Part shown: positions 6,978 to 14,334 of the stretch, one piece after another
How positions within the stretch are numbered: position 1 is the stretch's first letter
How the letters are laid out: each line of letters begins with the position of its first letter
Notes under the pieces: model-generated
What the model was told of the DNA's origin: nothing
The model's database searches: none
The model's input: the letters and a program-made list of their open reading frames with translations, nothing else
Position numbers and translations under genes: made by a program
Origin: Pseudorhizobium banfieldiae
Lineage (GTDB): Bacteria; Pseudomonadota; Alphaproteobacteria; Rhizobiales; Rhizobiaceae
Length of the DNA: 64,000 bases
Reading direction: 5' to 3'
Assembly (NCBI RefSeq): GCF_000967425.1
Contig: NZ_FO082821.1
Span: 62,001-126,000, forward strand

Positions 6978-8216
6978 ATGCAGACGGGAAATGTGACGAC
7001 GCCCTTTGGGCGGCGGCCGGCTGTGCTTGCTCTTGTAAAGAGGCAGCTCCAGACGTCCGAGACGAAACCAAGCCGCCCGGTCGAAAAATGGAGAGTGTTT
7101 CGCGACGCTTGTGAGGCCCGTGAACGCCTTGGCCTCCAGGACAGGGCGCTGACTGTGCTGGACGCATTGCTGACGTTTTATCCAGAGAGCGAGCTCAACT
7201 GCGATAGTGGATTGGTGGTCTTTCCATCCAATGCTCAGCTGTCTGTCAGAGCGCACGGCATAACCGGAACGACCTTGCGGCGGCATTTGGCTGCCTTGGT
7301 CGAGGCCGGGCTCATCCAGCGCAAGGATAGTCCGAACGGCAAGCGCTACGCTCACCGGGACAAGGGTGGCGATATCGAGCAGGCTTTTGGATTCGATCTT
7401 TCTCCACTTTTGGCTCGCGCTGCGGAACTTGCAGGTCTGGCACAGGAAGTCGCTGCCGAGCGCCTGCAGTTCAGACGAGCCAAAGAGGCGCTGACTATCT
7501 GCCGGCGTGATGTACGCAAGCTAATTTCCGCCGCGATGGAGGAGGGGGCCGACGGCGACTGGGAAGCCATCGAAGACATGTATGTCGGCATTGTCAGCCG
7601 ACTCCCCCGCAATCCTGACCGTCGCCAGGTGGAGGCAATCCTCGACGAGATGCAGCTTTTGCGCACCGAAATCCTCAACCTTCTGGAAAATCAGTTAGAT
7701 TCTCAAAATATGGACGGCAATGCTGTTCAAAATGGCTGTCACATACAGAATTCAAAACCCGAATCCATCTATGAACTTGAACCTAGCTCTGGAAAAGAGC
7801 AGGGCGGAGCCGTCGAGCTGGAAGTAGCACCCAAAGCGGTTGCTCAGCCGTTGGCAAAGCCGGAACAGATGAAGTCGTTCCCGCTGTCGATGGTCCTGAA
7901 AGCCTGCCCGCAGATTTTGGATTACGGGCCCGGGGGGACGATCTACCATTGGCGCGAGCTGATGGGGGCCGCGGTGGTGGTTCGATCAATGCTTGGTGTT
8001 AGCCCGTCGGCTTACCAGGAAGCGTGTGAGGTGATGGGGCCGGAGAACGCGGCGGTTGCTATGGCTGCAATCCTGGAGAGGGCAGGGCATATCAATTCGG
8101 CAGGTGGATATCTCCGCGATCTCACGCGTCGAGCGAGGGCAGGGGAGTTCGGGCTCGGACCAATGCTGATGTCGTTGATGCGTGCCAATACGAACGGAGG
8201 CCGGAAAGCAGGGTGA
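6978..8216 (+). CDS. repC: RepC, plasmid replication initiator
   Basis: 412 residues. N-terminal RP-C winged-helix domain (TPFGRRPAVLALVKRQ, then FPSNAQLSVRAHGITGTTLRRHL and LVEAGLIQRKDSPNGKRYA), a linker encoded by an AT-rich stretch, and the C-terminal RP-C_C domain (SAGGYLRDLTRRARAGEFGLG). RepC initiates replication in cis at an origin lying inside its own coding sequence. Translation is expected to be controlled by the ctRNA opposite its leader. AAGG sits just before the ATG. A second RepC-like C-terminus is present at 1-603. Confidence 0.95.
   Translation: MQTGNVTTPFGRRPAVLALVKRQLQTSETKPSRPVEKWRVFRDACEARERLGLQDRALTVLDALLTFYPESELNCDSGLVVFPSNAQLSVRAHGITGTTLRRHLAALVEAGLIQRKDSPNGKRYAHRDKGGDIEQAFGFDLSPLLARAAELAGLAQEVAAERLQFRRAKEALTICRRDVRKLISAAMEEGADGDWEAIEDMYVGIVSRLPRNPDRRQVEAILDEMQLLRTEILNLLENQLDSQNMDGNAVQNGCHIQNSKPESIYELEPSSGKEQGGAVELEVAPKAVAQPLAKPEQMKSFPLSMVLKACPQILDYGPGGTIYHWRELMGAAVVVRSMLGVSPSAYQEACEVMGPENAAVAMAAILERAGHINSAGGYLRDLTRRARAGEFGLGPMLMSLMRANTNGGRKAG
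7680..7790. other. Candidate oriV within repC
   Basis: The most AT-rich segment of repC (around ATTCTCAAAATATGG and CAGAATTCAAAACC). repABC origins map to the central AT-rich part of repC, so this is the expected place. Inference from family knowledge and base composition only. Confidence 0.4.
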
Positions 8217-8309
8217 GGGGCTGTGCTGACGCACTAGGGTGAGGTCTCGATGGAAAAGGCCTGAAGTCAGCCTTCCTACATTGACAGCACTTACGATCGG
8301 TTTCAGCTC

Positions 8310-8924
8310 TCATTCGTCTGTAGGTGTTTCGGTTGTAGATGACTTGCGACCTGGTGGGCGACCAGGCGGACGGCCTCTCCTGCTGGCTCTCGCAGCTTTT
8401 CGGTTCAATCGTTGGCGTTCAGCCTCAGCTTGCGCGTCAGCCTCCGCTTCCGCTTTCTGTCGAGCCTCAAGAACATCGCTTGGCGTCAATTGGCCAACTA
8501 TGCCAATCAAACTGCGTATGGTGTCGTGGGGGAGGTCATGAATAAGTCTGAACAATTCAACCCGATCATCGGCCTCTTGAGGATCTTTGCCGTAAAGATG
8601 AGGTGCCGCAGCATGAATCATCTGCATTGGCAGGAAACCAAGGAGCTCGGAAAGGTGGATCATTCGTGATACGGTAAGGCGCGAAATGTTCAGTTCATAG
8701 CGGCTATAAACCACTCGTGCGAGACCAGCCAAGGTCGCGAAATCACTCTGGGTCAAACCAGTTTTCGCACGTTCGTCTAAGAGGAATGCGGAAAGCTTTG
8801 CGTCGATCTCCCCGAAGCTGACAATGCCGTCGAAGCCCTCCTGGCGGTACAAGGGTCTCTGGAAATCTGGATCTGTGGTCTCAACCAGTTCCCTTGAATT
8901 GATATAGTCGGATAGATTCCGCAC
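8310..8924 (-). CDS. XRE-family regulator with AT-hook-like tail
   Basis: About 204 residues from GTG 8924, chosen because GAGGGA lies 9 bases upstream; TTG 8948 is an alternative. HTH_3 domain (LSAFLLDERAKTGLTQSDFA, LARVVYSRYELN, LTVSRMIHLSELLGF), then an acidic/helical region, an Ala/Glu/Arg coiled stretch and a C-terminal RGRPPGRPPGRK resembling an AT-hook. Probably a DNA-binding repressor. Its own promoter carries a palindrome in the spacer, suggesting autorepression. It lies convergent to repC and upstream of the virC-like genes; which genes it controls is unknown. Confidence 0.7.
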   Translation of the reverse strand: MRNLSDYINSRELVETTDPDFQRPLYRQEGFDGIVSFGEIDAKLSAFLLDERAKTGLTQSDFATLAGLARVVYSRYELNISRLTVSRMIHLSELLGFLPMQMIHAAAPHLYGKDPQEADDRVELFRLIHDLPHDTIRSLIGIVGQLTPSDVLEARQKAEAEADAQAEAERQRLNRKAARASRRGRPPGRPPGRKSSTTETPTDE

Positions 8925-8972
8925 CGTCGGTATTCCCTCAGTCCCCAAATCCGCCAGTGGCAGATATCACGC

Positions 8973-9001
8973 ACCATAACGTGCCATTAAGGCACTGTCA
9001 T
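8973..9001 (-). promoter_or_regulatory. Promoter of the XRE gene with operator in its spacer
   Basis: Minus strand ATGACA (9001-8996), 17-base spacer, TATGGT (8978-8973). The spacer contains the perfect palindrome GTGCC-TTAAT-GGCAC (8995-8981), placed where a repressor would block polymerase. Confidence 0.6.
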
Positions 9002-9105
9002 CCTGCGCGCCAGTCACACAAACCTAACAATATTGGGGGGAATGATCTGTAACATTGCTCTCTTGGGATCGAAATGCGCAACTCAGAGGCGCGTTGTGCC
9101 TCGAG

Positions 9106-9528
9106 TCAAGTTTGACTGCGAGCATTCCTGTTCACCGCCTTCGCAGCAATCAGATTCCAGCTTCGGGCATTGGGTTGAAAAATGCCTTCGAGGATCCTCT
9201 CCTCGCTGACCCAACTCAACTTCACGCGCATTTCGCAAGCTAGGGAGAACTGGTCGATGCTGATGCATCTTGTGATCCGGATCTCAGACTTCGGTCCGTG
9301 TTCCTCGAAGTCCCACATTGCAAACCGGAACAGCTCGCGTTTGGCGCGATCGTCCGTTGGCCAGTCGGTTTGCTTAAAAGGCTCCGGTGGAGCGGCGCCG
9401 ACACTGAGTAAAGTTCTCTTTATGGCGCGAATATCGATCCCGACCTTCTCCGTCGCTTCAGGGTTGATCAAAAATCCAAGGGTTGCGCCTAGCGCCACCC
9501 CGCCCAGGAATCGAAGGTCGAGGATCAA
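9106..9528 (-). CDS. Hypothetical protein of the virC-like operon
   Basis: 140 residues, TTG start overlapping the stop of the preceding gene (TTGA). A hydrophobic N-terminus (FLGGVALGATLGFLI, one possible membrane segment) is followed by a soluble domain rich in charged residues (FRFAMWDFEEHGPKSEIRI). No family recognised. Its position as third gene after virC1- and virC2-like genes suggests a role in DNA processing or relaxosome docking at the membrane; this is inference. Confidence 0.55.
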   Translation of the reverse strand: MILDLRFLGGVALGATLGFLINPEATEKVGIDIRAIKRTLLSVGAAPPEPFKQTDWPTDDRAKRELFRFAMWDFEEHGPKSEIRITRCISIDQFSLACEMRVKLSWVSEERILEGIFQPNARSWNLIAAKAVNRNARSQT

Positions 9529-9971
9529 TAACCATTATCCTTCAGAAACTGGTCGATCGCGGCCTTGACGATCACCGTCATTTTCAAGTCGTTTTCAGAG
9601 GCTGCTCGCTCCAGACGTTTCTTAGTATCGTAATCAAGGGGGCAGTTGACGAAGTGTTTGCTCTCCCGCGCTTTATTCTGCTTCAGCTCCTGCAGTCGTA
9701 TTCTGGATGCCTCACGCTCTAACGATCTGCTCGTCGCTCTCTCCCGGCGAGCCTCCGGTGATGGCAGAATCAAGCTCGACCGTTGTGGCACTTGAACGTC
9801 AGGGACCTTCGCGGGAGCTTCTTCGATAGCAACCTGGTCTGGATGATCGCTGGCCACCAAGTTTTCTGCTTCGTTGTCTATAGCCGGCTGCGACATTGAA
9901 TTGGGCACATTCCCCCGTGACCGTCGCGGTGCAACGGGAAAATCAGATATACTGGAAGTCCCTTTAGCCAT
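9525..9971 (-). CDS. VirC2-like ribbon-helix-helix protein
   Basis: 148 residues: a disordered, Pro/charged N-terminal half, then a basic Arg/Glu region and a C-terminal RHH-like domain (FVNCPLDYDTKKRLERAA, NDLKMTVIVKAAIDQFLKDN). VirC2 of Agrobacterium is an RHH protein that binds the overdrive sequence beside the T-DNA border with VirC1. The gene directly follows a VirC1-like ATPase and lies near oriT, which supports the assignment though sequence identity is low. Confidence 0.6.
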   Translation of the reverse strand: MAKGTSSISDFPVAPRRSRGNVPNSMSQPAIDNEAENLVASDHPDQVAIEEAPAKVPDVQVPQRSSLILPSPEARRERATSRSLEREASRIRLQELKQNKARESKHFVNCPLDYDTKKRLERAASENDLKMTVIVKAAIDQFLKDNGY

Positions 9972-9972
9972 C

Positions 9973-10677
9973 TTACGCCCTCTTTTCCTCGTTTGTTAGG
10001 AAACGTTCAATTTCTTGCATCATGCCCATAACCTCACTCCGGGCCTTTCTGACCGAGTCGCTGAGCTCAAGCATTTGCAGTGTCCCATATCCCAGTCTGA
10101 TGTCCCGATAGGGGTTTCGCTCATACAGCTCGGTATCAAGGAGGTGTGAATCATATCCCTGCTCTTGCAGGTTTGCGATGAAGGGGCGGATCAGGCGGTA
10201 AGCTTCCAGTGAGCGGCCGGGGAGAGTGATCCGGGTTCTGAAGTTGAGATGTTGAATGTTTCGCCCGGTACGATCGCAGGTGTCAGCCACGTCCATTGCT
10301 GCCTGGCCGGCAGCAAGGATCTCGTCTTGGTTTGGCTGGATCGGGGTCATAACGATGTCCGAGCCGGCGATGATCGTGTCCCGTAGCACGGTGTCTTGCC
10401 CGGGGGAGTCTATTAACACGACGTCAAACCCGGCGGTTTCGTTCTCCAGAATATGCTGAAGTGATGCGTTAGTTACTGCCGTTCGAAGCTCAATGCCGTC
10501 TGGCCTGTTGTCCTTCGCCTCTGAACGGGACCACCACTCATTCAGGTTTTGTCGTCCGTCTGCATCAACCAAAAGCACTTGCTTACCTTGAAGCGCATAT
10601 TCCCCGGCGATCAGGATTACGGCGGTCGTCTTCCCCGCGCCGCCCTTGCCGCTTACCAGCGACATGCAAATTGCCAT
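9973..10677 (-). CDS. VirC1-like ParA-family ATPase
   Basis: 234 residues from ATG 10677 (GTG 10689 possible). Walker A SGKGGAGKTTAVILIAGEY at the N-terminus, LVDADGRQNLNEWW, and switch region VLIDSPGQDT. In Agrobacterium VirC1 gathers the relaxosome at the cell pole and promotes conjugative DNA processing. It is distinct from RepA, being shorter and lacking the HTH. First gene of a minus-strand set diverging from mobC-relaxase, with oriT between. Confidence 0.75.
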   Translation of the reverse strand: MAICMSLVSGKGGAGKTTAVILIAGEYALQGKQVLLVDADGRQNLNEWWSRSEAKDNRPDGIELRTAVTNASLQHILENETAGFDVVLIDSPGQDTVLRDTIIAGSDIVMTPIQPNQDEILAAGQAAMDVADTCDRTGRNIQHLNFRTRITLPGRSLEAYRLIRPFIANLQEQGYDSHLLDTELYERNPYRDIRLGYGTLQMLELSDSVRKARSEVMGMMQEIERFLTNEEKRA

Positions 10678-10851
10678 TTCACGATCCACTTCCTGTCTAA
10701 GACTTCACCCCGTCCCTAGCGGTCTGACGTGTGTTCGATCGGAACATAAGTATCGTCGTCAAGATCTTCACATCAAAGGGAATCTACCATGTGACAACAC
10801 GCAGGTTAAGATCAGAACGTGCGTGTGACCGCACGCTACTGGACATCAATA

Positions 10852-10878
10852 AAACCACACGAGTTAGTCGTGTGGTTT
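10852..10878. repeat. 11-bp inverted repeat in the oriT intergenic region
   Basis: AAACCACACGA and TCGTGTGGTTT, perfect, with loop GTTAG. It lies between the divergent virC1-like and mobC genes. It could terminate transcription in either direction or be a relaxosome-protein binding site. Confidence 0.6.
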
Positions 10879-11120
10879 AATCGAGTGCTTAGGTCGAATG
10901 GTGAACCCCGGAGCCGCGTGAGGCCGTCTTTGGCGCTCGCACGGAGGGCGCAAGGGCGAAGAGCGAAGCGTCCCTTTCGCCTGAGTACGAGGGACAGACA
11001 AAGGCCTTCAGAAGCGGTTTTGGCGGTGAATCCTGGTGAGCGTTCCAACGGAAAGAGTGCGAAGCGAAGCGGAGCCAATCAAGAGGTGGAATTTGGTTGA
11101 AATTATGGGGTAGTGCTTTA

Positions 11121-11200
11121 GGTTAGGCGTGGCAGGATACGCAAAAATGTTTTACATTTTGCATTGCGATCGTGGGACAAGCCCACGATGAGGGTCGCAA
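11121..11200 (-). other. Origin of transfer (oriT) with VirD2/P-type nick site
   Basis: Minus strand reads GCGTATCCTGCCACGCC (11143-11127): TATCCTG followed by CC matches the nick core of Ti borders and IncP oriT, and is enclosed by GCGT/ACGC. Next to it are GCAAAA(A)TG/CATTTTGC (11141-11162) and ATCGTGGG/CCCACGAT with loop ACAAG (11169-11189), inside TTGCGA/TCGCAA. Cleavage would be between 11133 and 11132, giving a strand whose 5' end runs toward virC, repABC and ardC. The rest of 10690-11225 is non-coding and GC-rich with further short repeats. Confidence 0.75.
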
Positions 11201-11225
11201 AGCTCCGGGAAGGCCTAGTTGATTG

Positions 11226-11627
11226 ATGAGTGAGGACACAGTCGAAGTGCCGACAGCCAAGCAACGCAAGGGGCGTCTAATCAACGTGCGCGTCAGCGAT
11301 GCAGAGCATTCGGCCATCGAAGAAGCGGCCGAGTCGGCCGGTATGAGTGTGTCTGCTTTTTTCCGTTCGCTGCTCCTCGAGGGTGCTGGCGTTCGACCCA
11401 TTCTGACTGCGGAAGACAGGTTGATCATGGCCGCGTTGCTCGAAGACATGCGGATGATCGGCATCAATTTAAATCAGGTAGCCCGCTCCCTGAATGCAGG
11501 AAAGGGTGTCCATCCCTCAGAGCTGGACATCAACCTTGGCAATGTCCAGCGGATTCAGGCGGCTGTAATGAGTGAGCTGCGGACACTCTCGCGCCGTGCC
11601 GGGCATGAGCGCCGAGGCGAGGTGTAG
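11226..11627 (+). CDS. mobC: MobC-family relaxosome accessory protein
   Basis: 133 residues. N-terminal RHH-like DNA-binding part (RLINVRVSDAEHSAIEEAAE, MSVSAFFRSLLL) and the family signature IGINLNQVARSLNAG. MobC proteins bind oriT and help open the strands for the relaxase. It starts 26 bases after the oriT repeats and is 3 bases from the relaxase gene, so the two are co-expressed. ATG 11226 preferred to TTG 11223. Confidence 0.85.
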   Translation: MSEDTVEVPTAKQRKGRLINVRVSDAEHSAIEEAAESAGMSVSAFFRSLLLEGAGVRPILTAEDRLIMAALLEDMRMIGINLNQVARSLNAGKGVHPSELDINLGNVQRIQAAVMSELRTLSRRAGHERRGEV

Positions 11628-11630
11628 GCC

Positions 11631-14108
11631 GTGGAGTTCTTTTTCGGCACTTTCACAAGCGAATGGGAGCAAAGGCGCGCGGCGCTATTGCACGAAATGA
11701 CGCTCGGCGGCCGTGGGAGGGCTGTCGAGGAAGAGCTTGAGAAGAGACTGAAGAATCTGCAGCACCAGGTTGGGATGTCTAAAGGCGGGTCGGGATCTAG
11801 GGGAGAGGTGAGGACTTCGGCATTCAACGTGTCATCGCCTTCGAGGACGATGGCTGCCGGTTCGGGTGCTATGCGATCAATGGACGTTCGTCTTGCGAGC
11901 GTTGCCAAAGGGAGCCAGCCAGCAGTTGTCAAACTGGCTTCCTACGGTGGTGGCGCCCGCGTCGGCTCGATGCTCAACTATGTTTCCAGAGGGGGGGAGC
12001 TGAAGGTTGAGAACGAGAACGGCGAGACGTTGCGTGGCCGTGAGGAGCTGGCGCGTCTCCGTGGCGATTGGGATCACCTTTTCCAAAACAGGACCGAGAG
12101 CCGCGATATCGGCGCGTTTAGCGTCGAGGTCAGCGTTTCCGGCGGCTCGAACCCGCATGAGCAGGTGCGGGACATTCTCAGCAGTGGCTTTGGTGATCGA
12201 CGCTACGCTTACTCTGTCGAAACCCGAAACGACGGATCGCTGAAGGTCGAGGGCTATGTTGTGTTGCGCAGCGGGCAGGGCGAGCGGCTGACGGCTGACG
12301 CGAAGGCGGCCGCCATCGTTCAGGAGCGTTTCGACGCCAGCGCCGTTGCTAAAGAGGCCCCCGCGGCTTTCTCGTTCACAGGCTATGGCAATGGCGTGGA
12401 ATATGGCGCTGCCAAGTTGCGAGACCTGATCGCGCAGCGGAACGACGTTCGAGACGATCAGGGACGCTCGATTGCCGATGACAAGGCTGCGGGCGACCTG
12501 GTGCAAAAGGAATGGCGGGATGAGCTGCACAGCCGCAAGAGCCGTGACGTGATGCACGTGATCATGTCGGCGCGTGCCGGCACGGATGCTGTCGCTTTCG
12601 AAGGAGCTGTTCGCGACTTCCTGGCTGAGCAGTTTGCGGGCCATCGGTACGTTTTCGCTATGCACGATCCGGAGAGCGATCCGAAAGAAGCAGGGGAGGG
12701 GGGCAAGCGGCCGCATGTTCATGCTCATGCCATCGTTACCATGCGTTCGGAATCGGGCGACCGGATCGAGACGACTCCGGCCACCTTCAGGCAATGGCGT
12801 GAGGTCATGGCCGAGAAGGCTCGTGACCACGGCATCAACATGGAAATGACCGATCGGCGAGAGTTCGCCACGCCGCCAGCCTTCACGCGAAATCAGGTTC
12901 GCGCCGTCAAGCATGACGGTCGAACCGAGCATGTAGGCACCAGCGATCCGGCGCAGGCGCGATATGACGCAAAGCGAGCTGGTCGGCGCGTGGTAGCGAC
13001 GAGCCAGAGAAGCCGCCAGTACATCCTAAAAGCGCAGGAGACCTGGCAGAAGATTGCAGTCAACGCCGGCGACACAGTGGTTGCGGCCTACGCCGCTCAG
13101 CATCGCTCCTATCTGGAAAACGGCCTTGCCCAAACCCATCAATCGCCTGCTGGTGCAGTCATTCATGCAGATTTCGGCGGTGATTACCGCTCCAATATGG
13201 TAGCAATCAAAGACATGTTGTCGGAGGCCAAGGACATGCGCGAGCAGACACGCCCAGAGTTCGAAGCGTACGAAAAGACTGTTGAAACGGCTCTATTCAA
13301 CCTTCAGCGCAGCACTGGTCCAGAGGACCGGTCAGGCTTCGAAGAAGTTTCCTCCCTCGCTCGCGAGATCGTCGATCTGCGCAGGCAGATGCTCGAAATG
13401 AAGGAGCGTGGGCTTGATGAGCAGGATGGACGCAACGCTGCTGGTGACGTCTCCAGAGAAAGTGGCGTCGCGCCGGAAAGAACGGCATCTGAGGTGCAAG
13501 AGCAGACGAATGCTAACCTTCAGTGGGAGGCGGCTGTTGCCAAGCATGGAGAGGCTGTCGTTGAGGCTGGTAACGATGCGATGGCAAATGTGGAACACTA
13601 TCGCTCCGGCCTCGCCCATATCGGAGCCGGCGAGCTCGGAGACGAAAACCGGGAGCAGTATGAGAAGGGCCTTGAGGCTTCGCTTCATCATGCAGCTCAA
13701 CTCGCCGCTACCGGAAACGGTTATCTCCGGGATGTTGCCAACGAAGATCCGGAACTGCGCGCGGAGATCGAGACCATTGAGCGCAATGAAGAGCGTGGGG
13801 ACGAAAACAAGTCAAACAAGCAGCCGAAACTTGAGGATACTGCCGACGATCGCCAACGCGATCTCAGGGTGGATCTGGAAGAGGAACGTCCGATTGGGCA
13901 AGCGGAGCGTGAGGCTCACCAGCTCGCTGAGACGGTGGACGCTACTCAGAGGCAGCAAGATCGTGTAAACAGAGACAGGGAAGCGGCCCAGCGGGGCGGC
14001 GAGACCACTCGGACTGATCCCGCGCAACAGCACATTCCTCGTCTCGAGGAGTTGGAGCGTGAACAGGTTGAACAGAGGGAGCGTAATCGGGACGACCGTG
14101 ATCGCTAA
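11631..14108 (+). CDS. MobP/VirD2-type relaxase with internal HUH-like duplication
   Basis: 825 residues from GTG 11631. Nicking domain about 95-400: SMLNYVSR supplies the likely catalytic Tyr (Y117), and RPHVHAHAIV (about 361-369) the His metal-binding motif, with DVMHVIMSARAG before it. Residues about 159-222 (DIGAFSVEVSVSGG, FGDRRYAYSVETRNDG, VEGYVVLRSGQGERL) align with 306-378 (DVMHVIMSARAG, FAGHRYVFAMHDPE, VHAHAIVTMRSESGDRI), a duplication whose first copy has lost the histidines. The C-terminal half is a charged coiled-coil scaffold ending QRERNRDDRDR, an Arg-rich tail of the type recognised by VirD4. It nicks oriT and pilots the strand through the T4SS. Confidence 0.85.
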   Translation: MEFFFGTFTSEWEQRRAALLHEMTLGGRGRAVEEELEKRLKNLQHQVGMSKGGSGSRGEVRTSAFNVSSPSRTMAAGSGAMRSMDVRLASVAKGSQPAVVKLASYGGGARVGSMLNYVSRGGELKVENENGETLRGREELARLRGDWDHLFQNRTESRDIGAFSVEVSVSGGSNPHEQVRDILSSGFGDRRYAYSVETRNDGSLKVEGYVVLRSGQGERLTADAKAAAIVQERFDASAVAKEAPAAFSFTGYGNGVEYGAAKLRDLIAQRNDVRDDQGRSIADDKAAGDLVQKEWRDELHSRKSRDVMHVIMSARAGTDAVAFEGAVRDFLAEQFAGHRYVFAMHDPESDPKEAGEGGKRPHVHAHAIVTMRSESGDRIETTPATFRQWREVMAEKARDHGINMEMTDRREFATPPAFTRNQVRAVKHDGRTEHVGTSDPAQARYDAKRAGRRVVATSQRSRQYILKAQETWQKIAVNAGDTVVAAYAAQHRSYLENGLAQTHQSPAGAVIHADFGGDYRSNMVAIKDMLSEAKDMREQTRPEFEAYEKTVETALFNLQRSTGPEDRSGFEEVSSLAREIVDLRRQMLEMKERGLDEQDGRNAAGDVSRESGVAPERTASEVQEQTNANLQWEAAVAKHGEAVVEAGNDAMANVEHYRSGLAHIGAGELGDENREQYEKGLEASLHHAAQLAATGNGYLRDVANEDPELRAEIETIERNEERGDENKSNKQPKLEDTADDRQRDLRVDLEEERPIGQAEREAHQLAETVDATQRQQDRVNRDREAAQRGGETTRTDPAQQHIPRLEELEREQVEQRERNRDDRDR

Positions 14109-14114
14109 AGTGTC

Positions 14115-14327
14115 ATGCAGGACGGTAATCAGAACACCTACCTGGTGGAAGTAAACGACCCCAAGTCTGCCGACATCGTCGGCAAGATGATGGTGTGGGG
14201 TATGGTCTCCGTTGGGATCCTCGCGATCCTGATCAAGGTCTACGGGACCGTGATCGGCTGGTATCATGCTTCTGTGGCTTGGCTAACAGAGGCGGGTCAG
14301 TACGCAGCCAGCTTCTGGCCCTTCTGA
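14115..14327 (+). CDS. Small single-span membrane protein downstream of relaxase
   Basis: 70 residues: polar N-terminus (YLVEVNDPKSADIVGKMM), one hydrophobic span (VWGMVSVGILAILIKVYGTVIGW) and an aromatic tail ending SFWPF. It begins 6 bases after the relaxase stop and ends 7 bases before the convergent virD4 stop. No family recognised. Its position suggests a helper of relaxase delivery or coupling, unproven. Confidence 0.6.
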   Translation: MQDGNQNTYLVEVNDPKSADIVGKMMVWGMVSVGILAILIKVYGTVIGWYHASVAWLTEAGQYAASFWPF

Positions 14328-14334
14328 ACCTGAA

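Noticed and set aside
11121..11142. T-DNA border of a Ti/Ri-type plasmid
   Set aside because: Only one nick core is present, without the 24-bp border context or oncogenes; the site lies beside mobC and the relaxase as an oriT does.
11877..12932. 351-codon minus-strand frame inside the relaxase
   Set aside because: Antisense shadow of the relaxase gene, no motif.
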